From Chryseobacterium sp. 3008163 (GTDB taxonomy: Bacteria; Bacteroidota; Bacteroidia; Flavobacteriales; Weeksellaceae), in contig NZ_CP033070.1 in NCBI RefSeq assembly GCF_003669035.1, positions 1,426,001 to 1,490,000 of the forward strand: 64,000 nt of DNA, read 5' to 3'. Position 1 is the stretch's first letter; each line of letters opens with the position of its first letter. Both the position numbers and the translations under genes were made by a program. A model generated the notes under the pieces. That model saw only the letters and a program-made list of their open reading frames with translations, was not told the origin of the DNA and searched no databases. Of the stretch, positions 1-5,296 are shown one piece after another.

Positions 1-24
1 AGTTTCGATAATAAATTACCGAAA

Positions 25-1037
25 CTATACTTTTAGAGTCATCAACTCTTCTTTTACAACGTCAATGACTAAAGAATTCAACTTTTTGTTGATCCTTTTC
101 TGTTCTTCTTTTTCTATGGTTGTGAAAACTTTCGGGAAATCTTTTTCAAAATCCTCCAAAATATCTTGTGAAAAAAGACCGATGGCTTTCCCAATCATTT
201 TGGGTTCGAATTCACCAATTTTGCTCACAACATTATTCAACCTGTTTACAGTTGCATACTTTTGGATTTCATCCCAAATATTTTTGGCATTTTCACTGAA
301 ATGAACTTCTTTTTGAGCAGGTCTGTCTTTTCTAACCATTTTAGATTTCTCAGTCCACTTTTCATTTTTATTTTTCAAAATGACTCTTGAGCCGTTTCCA
401 AAATATTTGGTTTTCAAAGTTTTTACAATCGTTCCTTCACACATATTATTTTCAATTTCCGGTAATCCCAACCAAGCCGGAATTTTAGAATCGAAAACAT
501 TCGGAAACTTCAAAGCTTCATCCAAAGTACCTTGAAATAAGATCTTTGCATAGAAAAATCCGGTTTCCTCGAAAATTTGGTTGACCAAACCTGTATCCAA
601 ATAAGTAGTGCCGTTCAACTTAATGTCGAATCCATAAAATTCGTTGTGAGGTGCATATTCAACACCTTTTTGAACTTTTATCGCATTTTTTACAGGCTCT
701 ACTTCTTTATGTTTGTAACCGCCACCGAATAATTCACCATAGATCACTACAGTTTCCAAATCCGGATGGATTGTTTTCACTTTTCGAACAAATCAATTAC
801 GTTTTTTCTGTAACGCTCCAACATTTGATGGGCATTATAGAATTTCTCATCCTTCTCGACGAAAGCGGTTCTTTTTGCGATTTTAATCTCCTTTCCGTGG
901 GTAAAGAAAGAGAAATTAGCACCGTGAACCTTTTCCTGTACAATGAAAACCTCATCCCCAAAACCCTGCAACCTGATCTGATCGATCACGCGGGCTTGGT
1001 AAGCATTTTCTATAGAGTTATATGTTTTGAAAATCAT
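25..1037 (-). pseudogene. Rnl2-family RNA ligase, split by a frameshift
   Basis: ATP-dependent RNA ligase of the T4 Rnl2 type, which seals RNA ends through enzyme-AMP and RNA-adenylate intermediates. The N-terminal piece (777-1037, 86 codons) holds nucleotidyltransferase motif I, EKVHGANFS, with the lysine that would be adenylated. The C-terminal piece (25-780, 251 codons) holds motif III (VVIYGELFGG), IIIa (YGFDIKLNG), IV (EGTIVKTLK) and V (RVILKNKNEKW), then a helical C-terminal domain. The pieces overlap as GTGA. Adding one A to the A4 run at 781-784 joins them into a 337-residue protein, close to the usual Rnl2 size. No canonical slippery heptamer is visible, so this is a mutation, a sequencing error, or a split enzyme made by coupled translation. 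It is last in a co-directional cassette with cREC, ATP-grasp and YkuK genes. Family call is firm; whether it is functional is not. Confidence 0.85.
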
Positions 1038-1049
1038 TTCTTTAATTTT

Positions 1050-1421
1050 TTAATAGTTTTTGAAATTTTTTAAAAGGCTTTCAATGTTTTCCTTTCCAAC
1101 CGGATTCATTGAGTGACAGTAGAATTTTGGTAAATCTAAATAGTTATCCATACAATATTCTACCAGCCATTTTGCACAATCGTAACCTGTTTTTTCAACA
1201 AATTCCTGAGAATCTGGGTTTAAATAATGTTCATCGGCAAGGTCGTGGTCAAAAGAGATCATTTCCGGAAGTCCTTTTTCCAAAATCCTGCTGACAAACT
1301 GCTCGTAATTTCGAACGATATGCCAATCTTTTCTAAGGAAAATATCCTGTTTAGTATAATGGTGTGCTTCAATCGGATATCTTATCTCATCTAGAAACAA
1401 TAATCTTTTTGTTAGTTCCAT
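1050..1421 (-). CDS. cREC family (cyclic-phosphate processing receiver-like) protein
   Basis: A 123-residue receiver-like domain protein. Visible motifs are LFLDEIRYP near the N-terminus, ISFDHDLA in the middle, TGYDCAKWLVEYC, and HSMNPVG near the C-terminus. This pattern matches the cREC family, which comparative genomics has linked to RNA-repair systems and proposed to process cyclic phosphate ends. The open frame extends upstream to 1514, but that extension runs back over the 3' end of the ATP-grasp gene. The ATG at 1419-1421 (protein starting MELTKRLLF) starts just after that stop and fits the family. The RNA ligase begins 12 bases downstream. Role in end-healing before ligation is inference from family and neighbours. 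Confidence 0.75.
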   Translation of the reverse strand: MELTKRLLFLDEIRYPIEAHHYTKQDIFLRKDWHIVRNYEQFVSRILEKGLPEMISFDHDLADEHYLNPDSQEFVEKTGYDCAKWLVEYCMDNYLDLPKFYCHSMNPVGKENIESLLKNFKNY

Positions 1422-1432
1422 TGCTTTATTTT

Positions 1433-2210
1433 TTAATTGGAAAAGTAAATATTCAATGCTTTGATAATACTTTTCACGTTGGTGTTTGGATAAAATCCAG
1501 AGCTGTTGATACAATTTATTTCAACAATTTTCCAGCCTTCATCCGTTAAACAAATATCCATTACAAAAGCTTCTTCAAGATTAAAAAGTTGGATCATTTC
1601 ATTGGCGAAAATCAATCCGCCTTCTGGCACGTTTTCTTCGAAAGGCGCATTATCATTAAATTTATAATATCCTCCATCGATAATCTGTCCGCCAACAATC
1701 CAAAGTCTAGCTTCTTTTATCGTTCGTTTTGCTTCAGAAATCTGAATCAAAGAATCTTCTGTAATTCTGTTTAATTGATTTTTTAATGATTCAAAAACGA
1801 AGTCTTCCCATTCTGTTTCGTTGAAAACTTTTCCAGTGAAAAATTTTAGCTTCATTATAAGGTTTAATGAATTTAATTTCATCCTTTTTCCAAATCAATT
1901 CTTCTGAAATTTTGTGAACGGAAACTTTATGATTTAAAAGGTTTTCACCATAATATTTAGAATACACTTCATACAGGTGATTTCCTCCGTAAAAAGAACC
2001 GGGAAACCAATCGGTATTTTGTTTTGCCAATCTTGCAATCGTCACCGAACCATACACGAAAACATTTTTTCTGTCCGTTTCGAAGTCTATTTTTTCTGCT
2101 GTTGGCGGAATATTAATTACATGATAATCAATATTTAATTCTTCCAACGCAACAAAAATTTTGTAATGATCGGGATCTAAATATACATTAGCCTGCAATA
2201 AAAAATACAT
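1433..2210 (-). pseudogene. ATP-grasp (R2K-clade-like) protein, frameshifted
   Basis: The N-terminal part (from 2210) contains VFVYGSVTIARLA and WFPGSFYGGNHLYEVY; the C-terminal part contains FFTGKVF, RLWIVGGQIIDGGYYKF and KIVEINCINSSGFY, the last resembling an ATP-grasp metal site. Removing one base from the A5T4 tract at 1839-1847 joins the frames as FIKPYNEAKFFTGKVF and gives 258 residues, typical of small R2K-clade ATP-grasp proteins. Members of the ATP-grasp fold couple ATP hydrolysis to carboxylate-amine (or thiol) ligation; the substrate here is unknown. It lies between the YkuK-type nuclease and the cREC gene on the same strand, so it probably belongs to the RNA-repair cassette. The indel could be a sequencing error. 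Confidence 0.7.
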
Positions 2211-2317
2211 GGTTATTAGTTTTTTAAGGTTCTTTTATTTATTATTTTGATGGAAGTTCGAAGCTGGATGCAGGAAGTTAACATTATACTTTTAAAAACT
2301 TCCCGCTTCCCGCTTTA

Positions 2318-2803
2318 TCACACCATCATATCAGCACAATTTGAACTTGCAAATGCGTAAGGTTTTGCTTTAAATATATAACCCATTCCCAGAATATATC
2401 CCATTGCGTCTTTCAAAGCGACGTTAGATTTAAAATCCGGGTCAGTGTTAATGTCTGCGTGTACCTCCATTTCCACATCATAAGTTTCCAGAATAGAGCA
2501 AATTGCATAGGCGATTTCTACGGATTTGTTGACCTCGTTCAACATTCGCTCTTTGATACTGATACTCTGTATTTCTCTTTCTTTTCTGATAAAGGTAAAC
2601 GCTCCTTTTCCCTCACGAATAAAGACCACTGCCGTAGCATAATTAATGGCGTCCCCGTAAACGTGGGAGTCTGAACCCACACATACTTTCAGTCGGTGTC
2701 CATTTGCCTGTTCGCGGATTATGGCTTCTTCTACCAATTGTGTGATAGAGTGTTGGAAAATTTTTCCATTCATGTTTTGCCATGTTTGTTGTTGCGTTTC
2801 CAT
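2318..2803 (-). CDS. YkuK/DUF458-type RNase H-like protein
   Basis: 161 residues, the usual size of the YkuK (DUF458) family, which has a predicted ribonuclease H fold. The acidic signature is visible: CVGSDSHVYGDAINYATAVV near residue 42 (first Asp), the ERMLNEV helix, and VEMEVHADIN plus ALKDAMGYILGMGYIFKAKP in the second half. Nuclease activity is predicted from the fold. First gene of the RNA-repair-like cassette, directly downstream of the tRNA array on the same strand, about 200 bases after tRNA-Gln. Association with tRNA processing or repair is inference. Confidence 0.75.
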   Translation of the reverse strand: METQQQTWQNMNGKIFQHSITQLVEEAIIREQANGHRLKVCVGSDSHVYGDAINYATAVVFIREGKGAFTFIRKEREIQSISIKERMLNEVNKSVEIAYAICSILETYDVEMEVHADINTDPDFKSNVALKDAMGYILGMGYIFKAKPYAFASSNCADMMV

Positions 2804-2888
2804 TTTTTCTACATGTTTTAAATTTGTTTTGTTTAAATTTTTATTAATTATTATTTGAATATCTGTAATCCGGCAGAGTGCTTATTTT

Positions 2889-2970
2889 AACGCAAAGTCC
2901 GCAAAGATTTTTTACTACTAACTGCTATTAAAGTTCGCAAAGGCGTTTCACTCAGCTAAGAACACAAAGC
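2889..2970. repeat. Interspersed repeat R1, copy 1
   Basis: About 82 bp beginning AACGCAAAGTCCGCAAAG and containing AGTTCGCAAAGGCGTTTCA and CTCAGCTAAG. Three further copies lie at 45987-46072, 48500-48583 and 49676-49762. This copy differs in the middle. It fills most of the gap between the YkuK gene and the tRNA array. Confidence 0.75.
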
Positions 2971-2999
2971 ATTTTTTCAATGATGACAGATAATTTTTG

Positions 3000-3072
3000 T
3001 TGATTCATCAGGACTCGAACCTGAACAACAAGAGTCAAAGTCTTGTGTGCTGACCAATTACACTATGAATCA
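3000..3072 (-). tRNA. tRNA-Gln(TTG)
   Basis: Perfect acceptor stem TGATTCA/TGAATCA, anticodon arm CAAGA-CTTTGAC-TCTTG (anticodon TTG), T-arm TCAGG-TTCGAGT-CCTGA, discriminator A, no encoded CCA. Last tRNA of the minus-strand array. Confidence 0.88.
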
Positions 3073-3078
3073 GTTTTG

Positions 3079-3151
3079 CGGAACAGACAGGAATCGAACC
3101 TGTACCTTTAGTTTTTCAGACTAACGTGCAGACCTTCTACACCACTCTTCC
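3079..3151 (-). tRNA. tRNA-Phe(GAA), divergent
   Basis: Acceptor GGAAGAG/CTGTTCC has one G-G mismatch at pair 5-68. Anticodon arm TTAGT-CTGAAAA-ACTAA reads GAA. T-arm ACAGG-TTCGATT-CCTGT is regular. The discriminator reads G, whereas bacterial tRNA-Phe normally has A73. The fold is otherwise complete. Confidence 0.75.
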
Positions 3152-3171
3152 AAGATTTTAAATACTTTTTG

Positions 3172-3245
3172 TACGGAAAGAGGGACTCGAACCCCCAAAA
3201 ACTTGAGCCTAAATCAAGTGTGTCTACCATTTCCACCATTCCCGC
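3172..3245 (-). tRNA. tRNA-Leu(TAG) without a long variable arm
   Basis: Acceptor GCGGGAA/TTTCCGT with two G-T pairs, leucine-like D-arm (GTGGAAATGGTAGACAC), anticodon arm CTTGA-TTTAGGC-TCAAG (TAG), T-arm GGGGG-TTCGAGT-CCCTC, discriminator A. Only five T residues separate the anticodon stem from the T-stem, so the gene is 74 nt long. Bacterial tRNA-Leu is normally class II with a long variable arm. Confidence 0.75.
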
Positions 3246-3288
3246 AAGTTTTTATAAATGATAATTGATCATCTATAAAATTAGGTCT

Positions 3289-3364
3289 GAGAAAAGCCTG
3301 TCTATATTTATAAACTATGCCTGTTATATTTGTAAAGATCTTCTGCGCTCGACAAACTTTTCTC
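3289..3364 (-). repeat. Array stem-loop element, copy A
   Basis: Minus-strand stem GAGAAAAGTTTGTC pairs with GACAGGCTTTTCTC (14 bp with two G-T pairs) around a loop starting GAGCGCAGAAGATCTT. One of four related elements lying only between tRNAs of this array; the outer stems differ between copies but stay complementary. Confidence 0.7.
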
Positions 3365-3381
3365 TTTTCCATTTAACCTAG

Positions 3382-3454
3382 TACTCTATAAGGGAATCGA
3401 ACCCTTGTTTTCTGCTCGAAAGGCAGGCGTCCTGAACCGTTAGACGAATAGAGC
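3382..3454 (-). tRNA. tRNA-Glu(TTC), first copy
   Basis: Acceptor GCTCTAT/ATAGAGT (G1-T72 wobble), anticodon loop CTTTCGA reading TTC, T-stem AAGGG/CCCTT, discriminator A. The first pair of the anticodon stem is a C-A mismatch. A second tRNA-Glu(TTC) lies at 4362-4433. Confidence 0.82.
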
Positions 3455-3460
3455 AATTAA

Positions 3461-3531
3461 CCAACTGACCAGGAATCGAACCTAAACAACAAGAGTACAT
3501 TTCCTGCATGCTGCCATTACATTATCAGCGG
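3461..3531 (-). tRNA. Degenerate tRNA, Thr(TGT)-like anticodon
   Basis: Acceptor CCGCTGA/TCAGTTG has one mismatch, and the T-arm TTAGG-TTCGATT-CCTGG has two wobbles. The anticodon loop AATGTAC reads TGT in register but has A at position 33 instead of the near-universal T. The stretch CTCTTGTTGT and the D-arm resemble tRNA-Gln at 3000-3072, suggesting a decayed or repurposed relative. Could be a pseudo-tRNA. Confidence 0.45.
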
Positions 3532-3537
3532 TGTTTG

Positions 3538-3621
3538 TGGAAGTAGTAGGATTCGAACCTACTCAGCAATGAAGCAACAGATTTACAGTCTGCCCCGACT
3601 CTCCGACTTCGGCGTACTTCC
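3538..3621 (-). tRNA. tRNA-Tyr(GTA)
   Basis: Perfect acceptor GGAAGTA/TACTTCC, anticodon arm CAGA-CTGTAAA-TCTG (GTA), long class II variable arm, T-arm GTAGG-TTCGAAT-CCTAC, discriminator A. The downstream flank on the plus strand (GGTAATGAGTAATTTTC, then stem-loop B) is repeated beyond the tRNA-Cys at 3795-3876. Confidence 0.9.
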
Positions 3622-3690
3622 CTTTTTTAGGGGTAATAAATAATTGGTAATGAGTAATTTTCCAATTAACTTTTAACTCTAATTTTTTTA

Positions 3691-3767
3691 AAGAAAAACA
3701 AAGCTTGTCATTATTTTTTTAGTTTGATATAAGAACTTCTACGCTCGACAAACTTTTATTTTTTCTT
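3691..3767 (-). repeat. Array stem-loop element, copy B
   Basis: Core stem AAAGTTTGTC/GACAAGCTTT (10 bp, one G-T) around a loop starting GAGCGTAGAAGTTCTTATAT. The outer stem is weaker than in the other copies. Lies between tRNA-Tyr and the class II tRNA-Cys. Confidence 0.65.
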
Positions 3768-3794
3768 CGGAACTAATCTCATTTTAGTTATTTG

Positions 3795-3876
3795 AGATGG
3801 TTATGGGATTCAAACCCACTCAGTTTTCACAACAGTTTTGCAGACCGCCCCGACTCTTCCACTTCGGCGAACCATC
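3795..3876 (-). tRNA. tRNA-Cys(GCA) with a long, Tyr-like variable arm
   Basis: Perfect acceptor GATGGTT/AACCATC, D-arm and long variable arm very like the neighbouring tRNA-Tyr, anticodon loop CTGCAAA reading GCA, T-loop TTTGAAT, discriminator T. GCA and U73 are the main cysteine identity elements, while the class II body is the tyrosine type. The flanking spacer and stem-loop are also duplicated, so the gene appears to be a tandem copy of tRNA-Tyr that switched anticodon (GTA to GCA) and discriminator (A to T). Which synthetase charges it is unknown. Confidence 0.75.
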
Positions 3877-3954
3877 GTTTTTATGAATAATTAATAATAG
3901 GTAATGAGTAATTTTCACCATATTGATTATTCTTTTTTTATTTAAATTTTCATT

Positions 3955-4022
3955 AAAAAATAAAGTCTGTCTTAATTTTTGTTTGATATAAGAACTTCTG
4001 CGCTTTGACAAACTTTATTTTA
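3955..4022 (-). repeat. Array stem-loop element, copy C
   Basis: Stem AATAAAGTTTGTC/GACAGACTTTATT (13 bp, one G-T) around a loop starting AAAGCGCAGAAGTTCTTATA. Outer stem bases differ from copies A and D but remain complementary. Confidence 0.68.
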
Positions 4023-4102
4023 CCTAAAATTTATATTATGTTTAATTAACTTCCATCTTCCTTTATCCATCTTTCATCCTTTAAATTTTCATTTTTTGAG
4101 TT

Positions 4103-4168
4103 AAGAAAAAGCCTGTCTATATTGTGTTTTTGGCGTAAAGATCTTCTGCTCTCGACAAACTTTTTCTT
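4103..4168 (-). repeat. Array stem-loop element, copy D
   Basis: Stem AAGAAAAAGTTTGTC/GACAGGCTTTTTCTT (15 bp, two G-T) around a loop starting GAGAGCAGAAGATCTTTACG. First copy met in the direction of transcription, after tRNA-Asn. Confidence 0.7.
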
Positions 4169-4202
4169 TTCTCTTTTGAAACAATTAACATTTAGTTATT
4201 TG

Positions 4203-4274
4203 CGATTCTGGAAAGGCTCGAACTTTCAACTTCCGGTTTAACAGACCGGCGCTCTACCATTGAGCTACAGAATC
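4203..4274 (-). tRNA. tRNA-Asn(GTT)
   Basis: Perfect acceptor GATTCTG/CAGAATC, D-arm GCTC..GAGC, anticodon arm CCGGT-CTGTTAA-ACCGG (GTT), T-arm GAAAG-TTCGAGC-CTTTC, discriminator G as expected for Asn. Confidence 0.9.
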
Positions 4275-4282
4275 ATTTTTTG

Positions 4283-4356
4283 TAATTTCGGAAGGACTCG
4301 AACCTTCAACCTTCGGCTTATGAAACCGATACTCTAACCTATTGAGCTACGAAATC
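4283..4356 (-). tRNA. tRNA with CAT anticodon (Met, or Ile2)
   Basis: Acceptor GATTTCG/CGAAATT (G1-T72), anticodon arm TCGGT-TTCATAA-GCCGA (CAT), T-arm GAAGG-TTCGAGT-CCTTC, discriminator A. Elongator Met and lysidine-modified Ile2 cannot be separated by eye; initiator features are not evident. Confidence 0.85.
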
Positions 4357-4361
4357 GTTTG

Positions 4362-4433
4362 TACTCCATAAGGGAATCGAACCCTTGTCGTTCGGTAGAA
4401 AGCCGAATGCACTAACCTCTATGCTAATGGAGC
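4362..4433 (-). tRNA. tRNA-Glu(TTC), second copy
   Basis: Acceptor GCTCCAT/ATGGAGT (G1-T72), anticodon arm TTCGG-CTTTCTA-CCGAA (TTC), T-stem AAGGG/CCCTT, discriminator A. Similar acceptor and T-arm to the copy at 3382-3454. Confidence 0.87.
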
Positions 4434-4439
4434 AAATTG

Positions 4440-4511
4440 TCTGGAAAATAGGGTTCGAACCTATGACCTCCCGCGTCCAAGGCGGGTAAACAACCACCGT
4501 TATCTTTCCAG
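4440..4511 (-). tRNA. tRNA-Pro(TGG)
   Basis: Perfect acceptor CTGGAAA/TTTCCAG, anticodon arm CCCGC-CTTGGAC-GCGGG (TGG), T-arm ATAGG-TTCGAAC-CCTAT, discriminator A. The D-arm is irregular. Confidence 0.85.
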
Positions 4512-4518
4512 TTTTGCA

Positions 4519-4576
4519 GATTCACTTCAAAAATCTTCTCCGAGAGACAGTCGGATCGGAAATTTTTCCGTGAATC
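4519..4576 (-). other. 58-nt mini-tRNA-like structure with GTC anticodon arm
   Basis: Minus strand: a 7-bp acceptor-like stem GATTCAC/GTGAATC encloses a small D-like hairpin (CGGAA-AAAT-TTCCG) and a perfect anticodon-like arm TCCGA-CTGTCTC-TCGGA reading GTC (Asp). In place of a T-arm there is only GAAGATTTTTGAA. It lies between tRNA-Pro and an interrupted tRNA-Asp. It may be an armless tRNA, a decayed tRNA-Asp, or a hairpin that merely resembles one. Confidence 0.4.
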
Positions 4577-4580
4577 GTTG

Positions 4581-4702
4581 CGGTCTATGCGAGATTGTTC
4601 ATCATCACATATATTTTTTCTTTTGAATTCACGAATGCTTTGCATTTCGAACTCGCAGTGCCTGAGCGACAGTCAGGCAGGTTACCATTACCTCAATAGA
4701 CC
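4581..4702 (-). tRNA. tRNA-Asp(GTC) interrupted by about 51 nt in the T-loop
   Basis: Everything of a tRNA-Asp is present: acceptor GGTCTAT/ATAGACC perfect, D-arm AGGT-AATGGTA-ACCT, anticodon arm CCTGA-CTGTCGC-TCAGG (GTC), variable CACT, T-stem GCGAG/CTCGC perfect, discriminator G. The T-loop is 58 nt instead of 7: it starts TTCGA and ends AT, with about 51 nt between. The insert begins with a hairpin, CGAAATGC-AAA-GCATTCG. Perfect conservation of both stems across the insert argues that it is recent or is removed from the RNA. Expression and splicing are unproven. Confidence 0.6.
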
Positions 4703-4709
4703 TTTTTTG

Positions 4710-4794
4710 CGGAGAGCAAAGGAATTGAACCTTCACTACTGTCGTAGAACTCATTAGCAGTAAGCCGCAACAAACCAATATTTGCCTACTCTCC
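4710..4794 (-). tRNA. tRNA-Ser(GCT)
   Basis: Acceptor GGAGAGT/GCTCTCC, anticodon arm GCTTA-CTGCTAA-TGAGT (GCT), long variable arm (CTAC-GAC-AGTAG), T-loop TTCAATT, discriminator G. Class II body as expected for Ser. Confidence 0.87.
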
Positions 4795-4799
4795 TTTTG

Positions 4800-4873
4800 T
4801 GACCTCGACAGGGTTCGAACCTGTAACCCTCGGTTTAGAAAACCGATGCTCTATCCAATTGAGCTACGAGATC
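4800..4873 (-). tRNA. tRNA-Arg(TCT)
   Basis: Acceptor GATCTCG/CGAGGTC with one T-G pair, anticodon arm TCGGT-TTTCTAA-ACCGA (TCT), T-arm ACAGG-TTCGAAC-CCTGT, discriminator A. Confidence 0.9.
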
Positions 4874-4877
4874 TTTG

Positions 4878-4951
4878 TAACCCCAGAAAGATTTGAACTT
4901 TCAACCCCCGGTTTAAAAGACCGGTGCTCTAACCATTTGAGCTATGAGATT
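4878..4951 (-). tRNA. tRNA-Lys(TTT)
   Basis: Acceptor AATCTCA/TGGGGTT with T-G pairs, anticodon arm CCGGT-CTTTTAA-ACCGG (TTT), T-arm GAAAG-TTCAAAT-CTTTC, discriminator A. Confidence 0.88.
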
Positions 4952-4959
4952 TTATTTTG

Positions 4960-5033
4960 TAATCTCAGAAGGATTCGAACCTTCAACCTTCGGTGTCGTA
5001 AACCGATGCTCTATCCAATTGAGCCATGAGATT
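4960..5033 (-). tRNA. tRNA-Arg(ACG)
   Basis: Perfect acceptor AATCTCA/TGAGATT, anticodon arm TCGGT-TTACGAC-ACCGA (ACG, A34 normally edited to inosine), T-arm GAAGG-TTCGAAT-CCTTC, discriminator A. Confidence 0.9.
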
Positions 5034-5041
5034 TTCACTTT

Positions 5042-5114
5042 GGGTATCTCCGGGGATCGAACCCTATTCTCCGGTTCCACAGACCGGCGCTTTACCAAAT
5101 AAGCTAAAGAAACC
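5042..5114 (-). tRNA. tRNA-His(GTG)
   Basis: Acceptor GGTTTCT/AGATACC with one T-T mismatch, anticodon arm CCGGT-CTGTGGA-ACCGG (GTG), T-loop TTCGATC with a weak T-stem, discriminator C as expected for His. The base before position 1 is T, so the usual G-1 is not encoded. First tRNA of the array. Confidence 0.82.
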
Positions 5115-5115
5115 A

Positions 5116-5148
5116 TAAAAAAAGCGCCTCTTTTCGGGAGGCGCTTTA
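5116..5148 (-). terminator. Rho-independent terminator after the 41-residue gene
   Basis: Ten-bp perfect stem AAAGCGCCTC/GAGGCGCTTT with a six-base loop. The A-run at 5116-5123 gives a T-run on the minus strand. It ends the small transcript at 5171-5296 just before tRNA-His. Confidence 0.8.
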
Positions 5149-5170
5149 TATATTTTGACGTGTCGCTACA

Positions 5171-5296
5171 TTAGCTGACCCATTTATATAAGCACCTTTT
5201 ATCAACAAATTCACTATCAAGAATACACGCAAGTCCCATCGGCTCTTGTCCGTGTTGTCTTGAATACTGATTAGATATGTTATGTAATTGTTTCAT
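5171..5296 (-). CDS. Small 41-residue protein, unknown function
   Basis: Starts ATG at 5294-5296 and reads MKQLHNISNQYSRQHGQ..., ending CLYKWVS with a TAA stop. No recognised family, no signal peptide. A strong terminator follows 22 bases after the stop. A Bacteroidota -7-like box (TTACTTTG on the minus strand, 5361-5368) lies about 65 bases upstream, so it can form its own transcription unit. A second tiny gene of similar size and arrangement lies at 5678-5806; both contain an ILD followed by Cys residues. A leader peptide or structural RNA is an alternative reading. Confidence 0.5.
   Translation of the reverse strand: MKQLHNISNQYSRQHGQEPMGLACILDSEFVDKRCLYKWVS

Noticed and set aside
778..790. 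Programmed -1 frameshift in the RNA ligase gene
   Set aside because: The site reads C GAA AAG TGA and lacks an X XXY YYZ heptamer or a downstream structure that I can see.
3289..4168. The four array stem-loops as plain rho-independent terminators
   Set aside because: Loops of 36-48 conserved bases and, on the transcribed strand, no dedicated T-run after the stem argue against simple terminators.
4424..4645. 73-codon open frame on the minus strand in the tRNA array
   Set aside because: It runs through tRNA-Pro and the insert of tRNA-Asp; codons follow tRNA structure, not a protein.
4799..5029. 76-codon plus-strand frame with repeated FEPVTLGLENR / FELSTPGLKDR-like units
   Set aside because: The repeats are the antisense of consecutive tRNA T-arms and anticodon arms, a well-known false protein pattern.
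3000..5114. Regular repeats suggestive of a CRISPR array
   Set aside because: The recurring GGNTTCGAACC words are antisense T-loops of tRNAs; spacing and flanks are tRNA-like and no cas gene is present.
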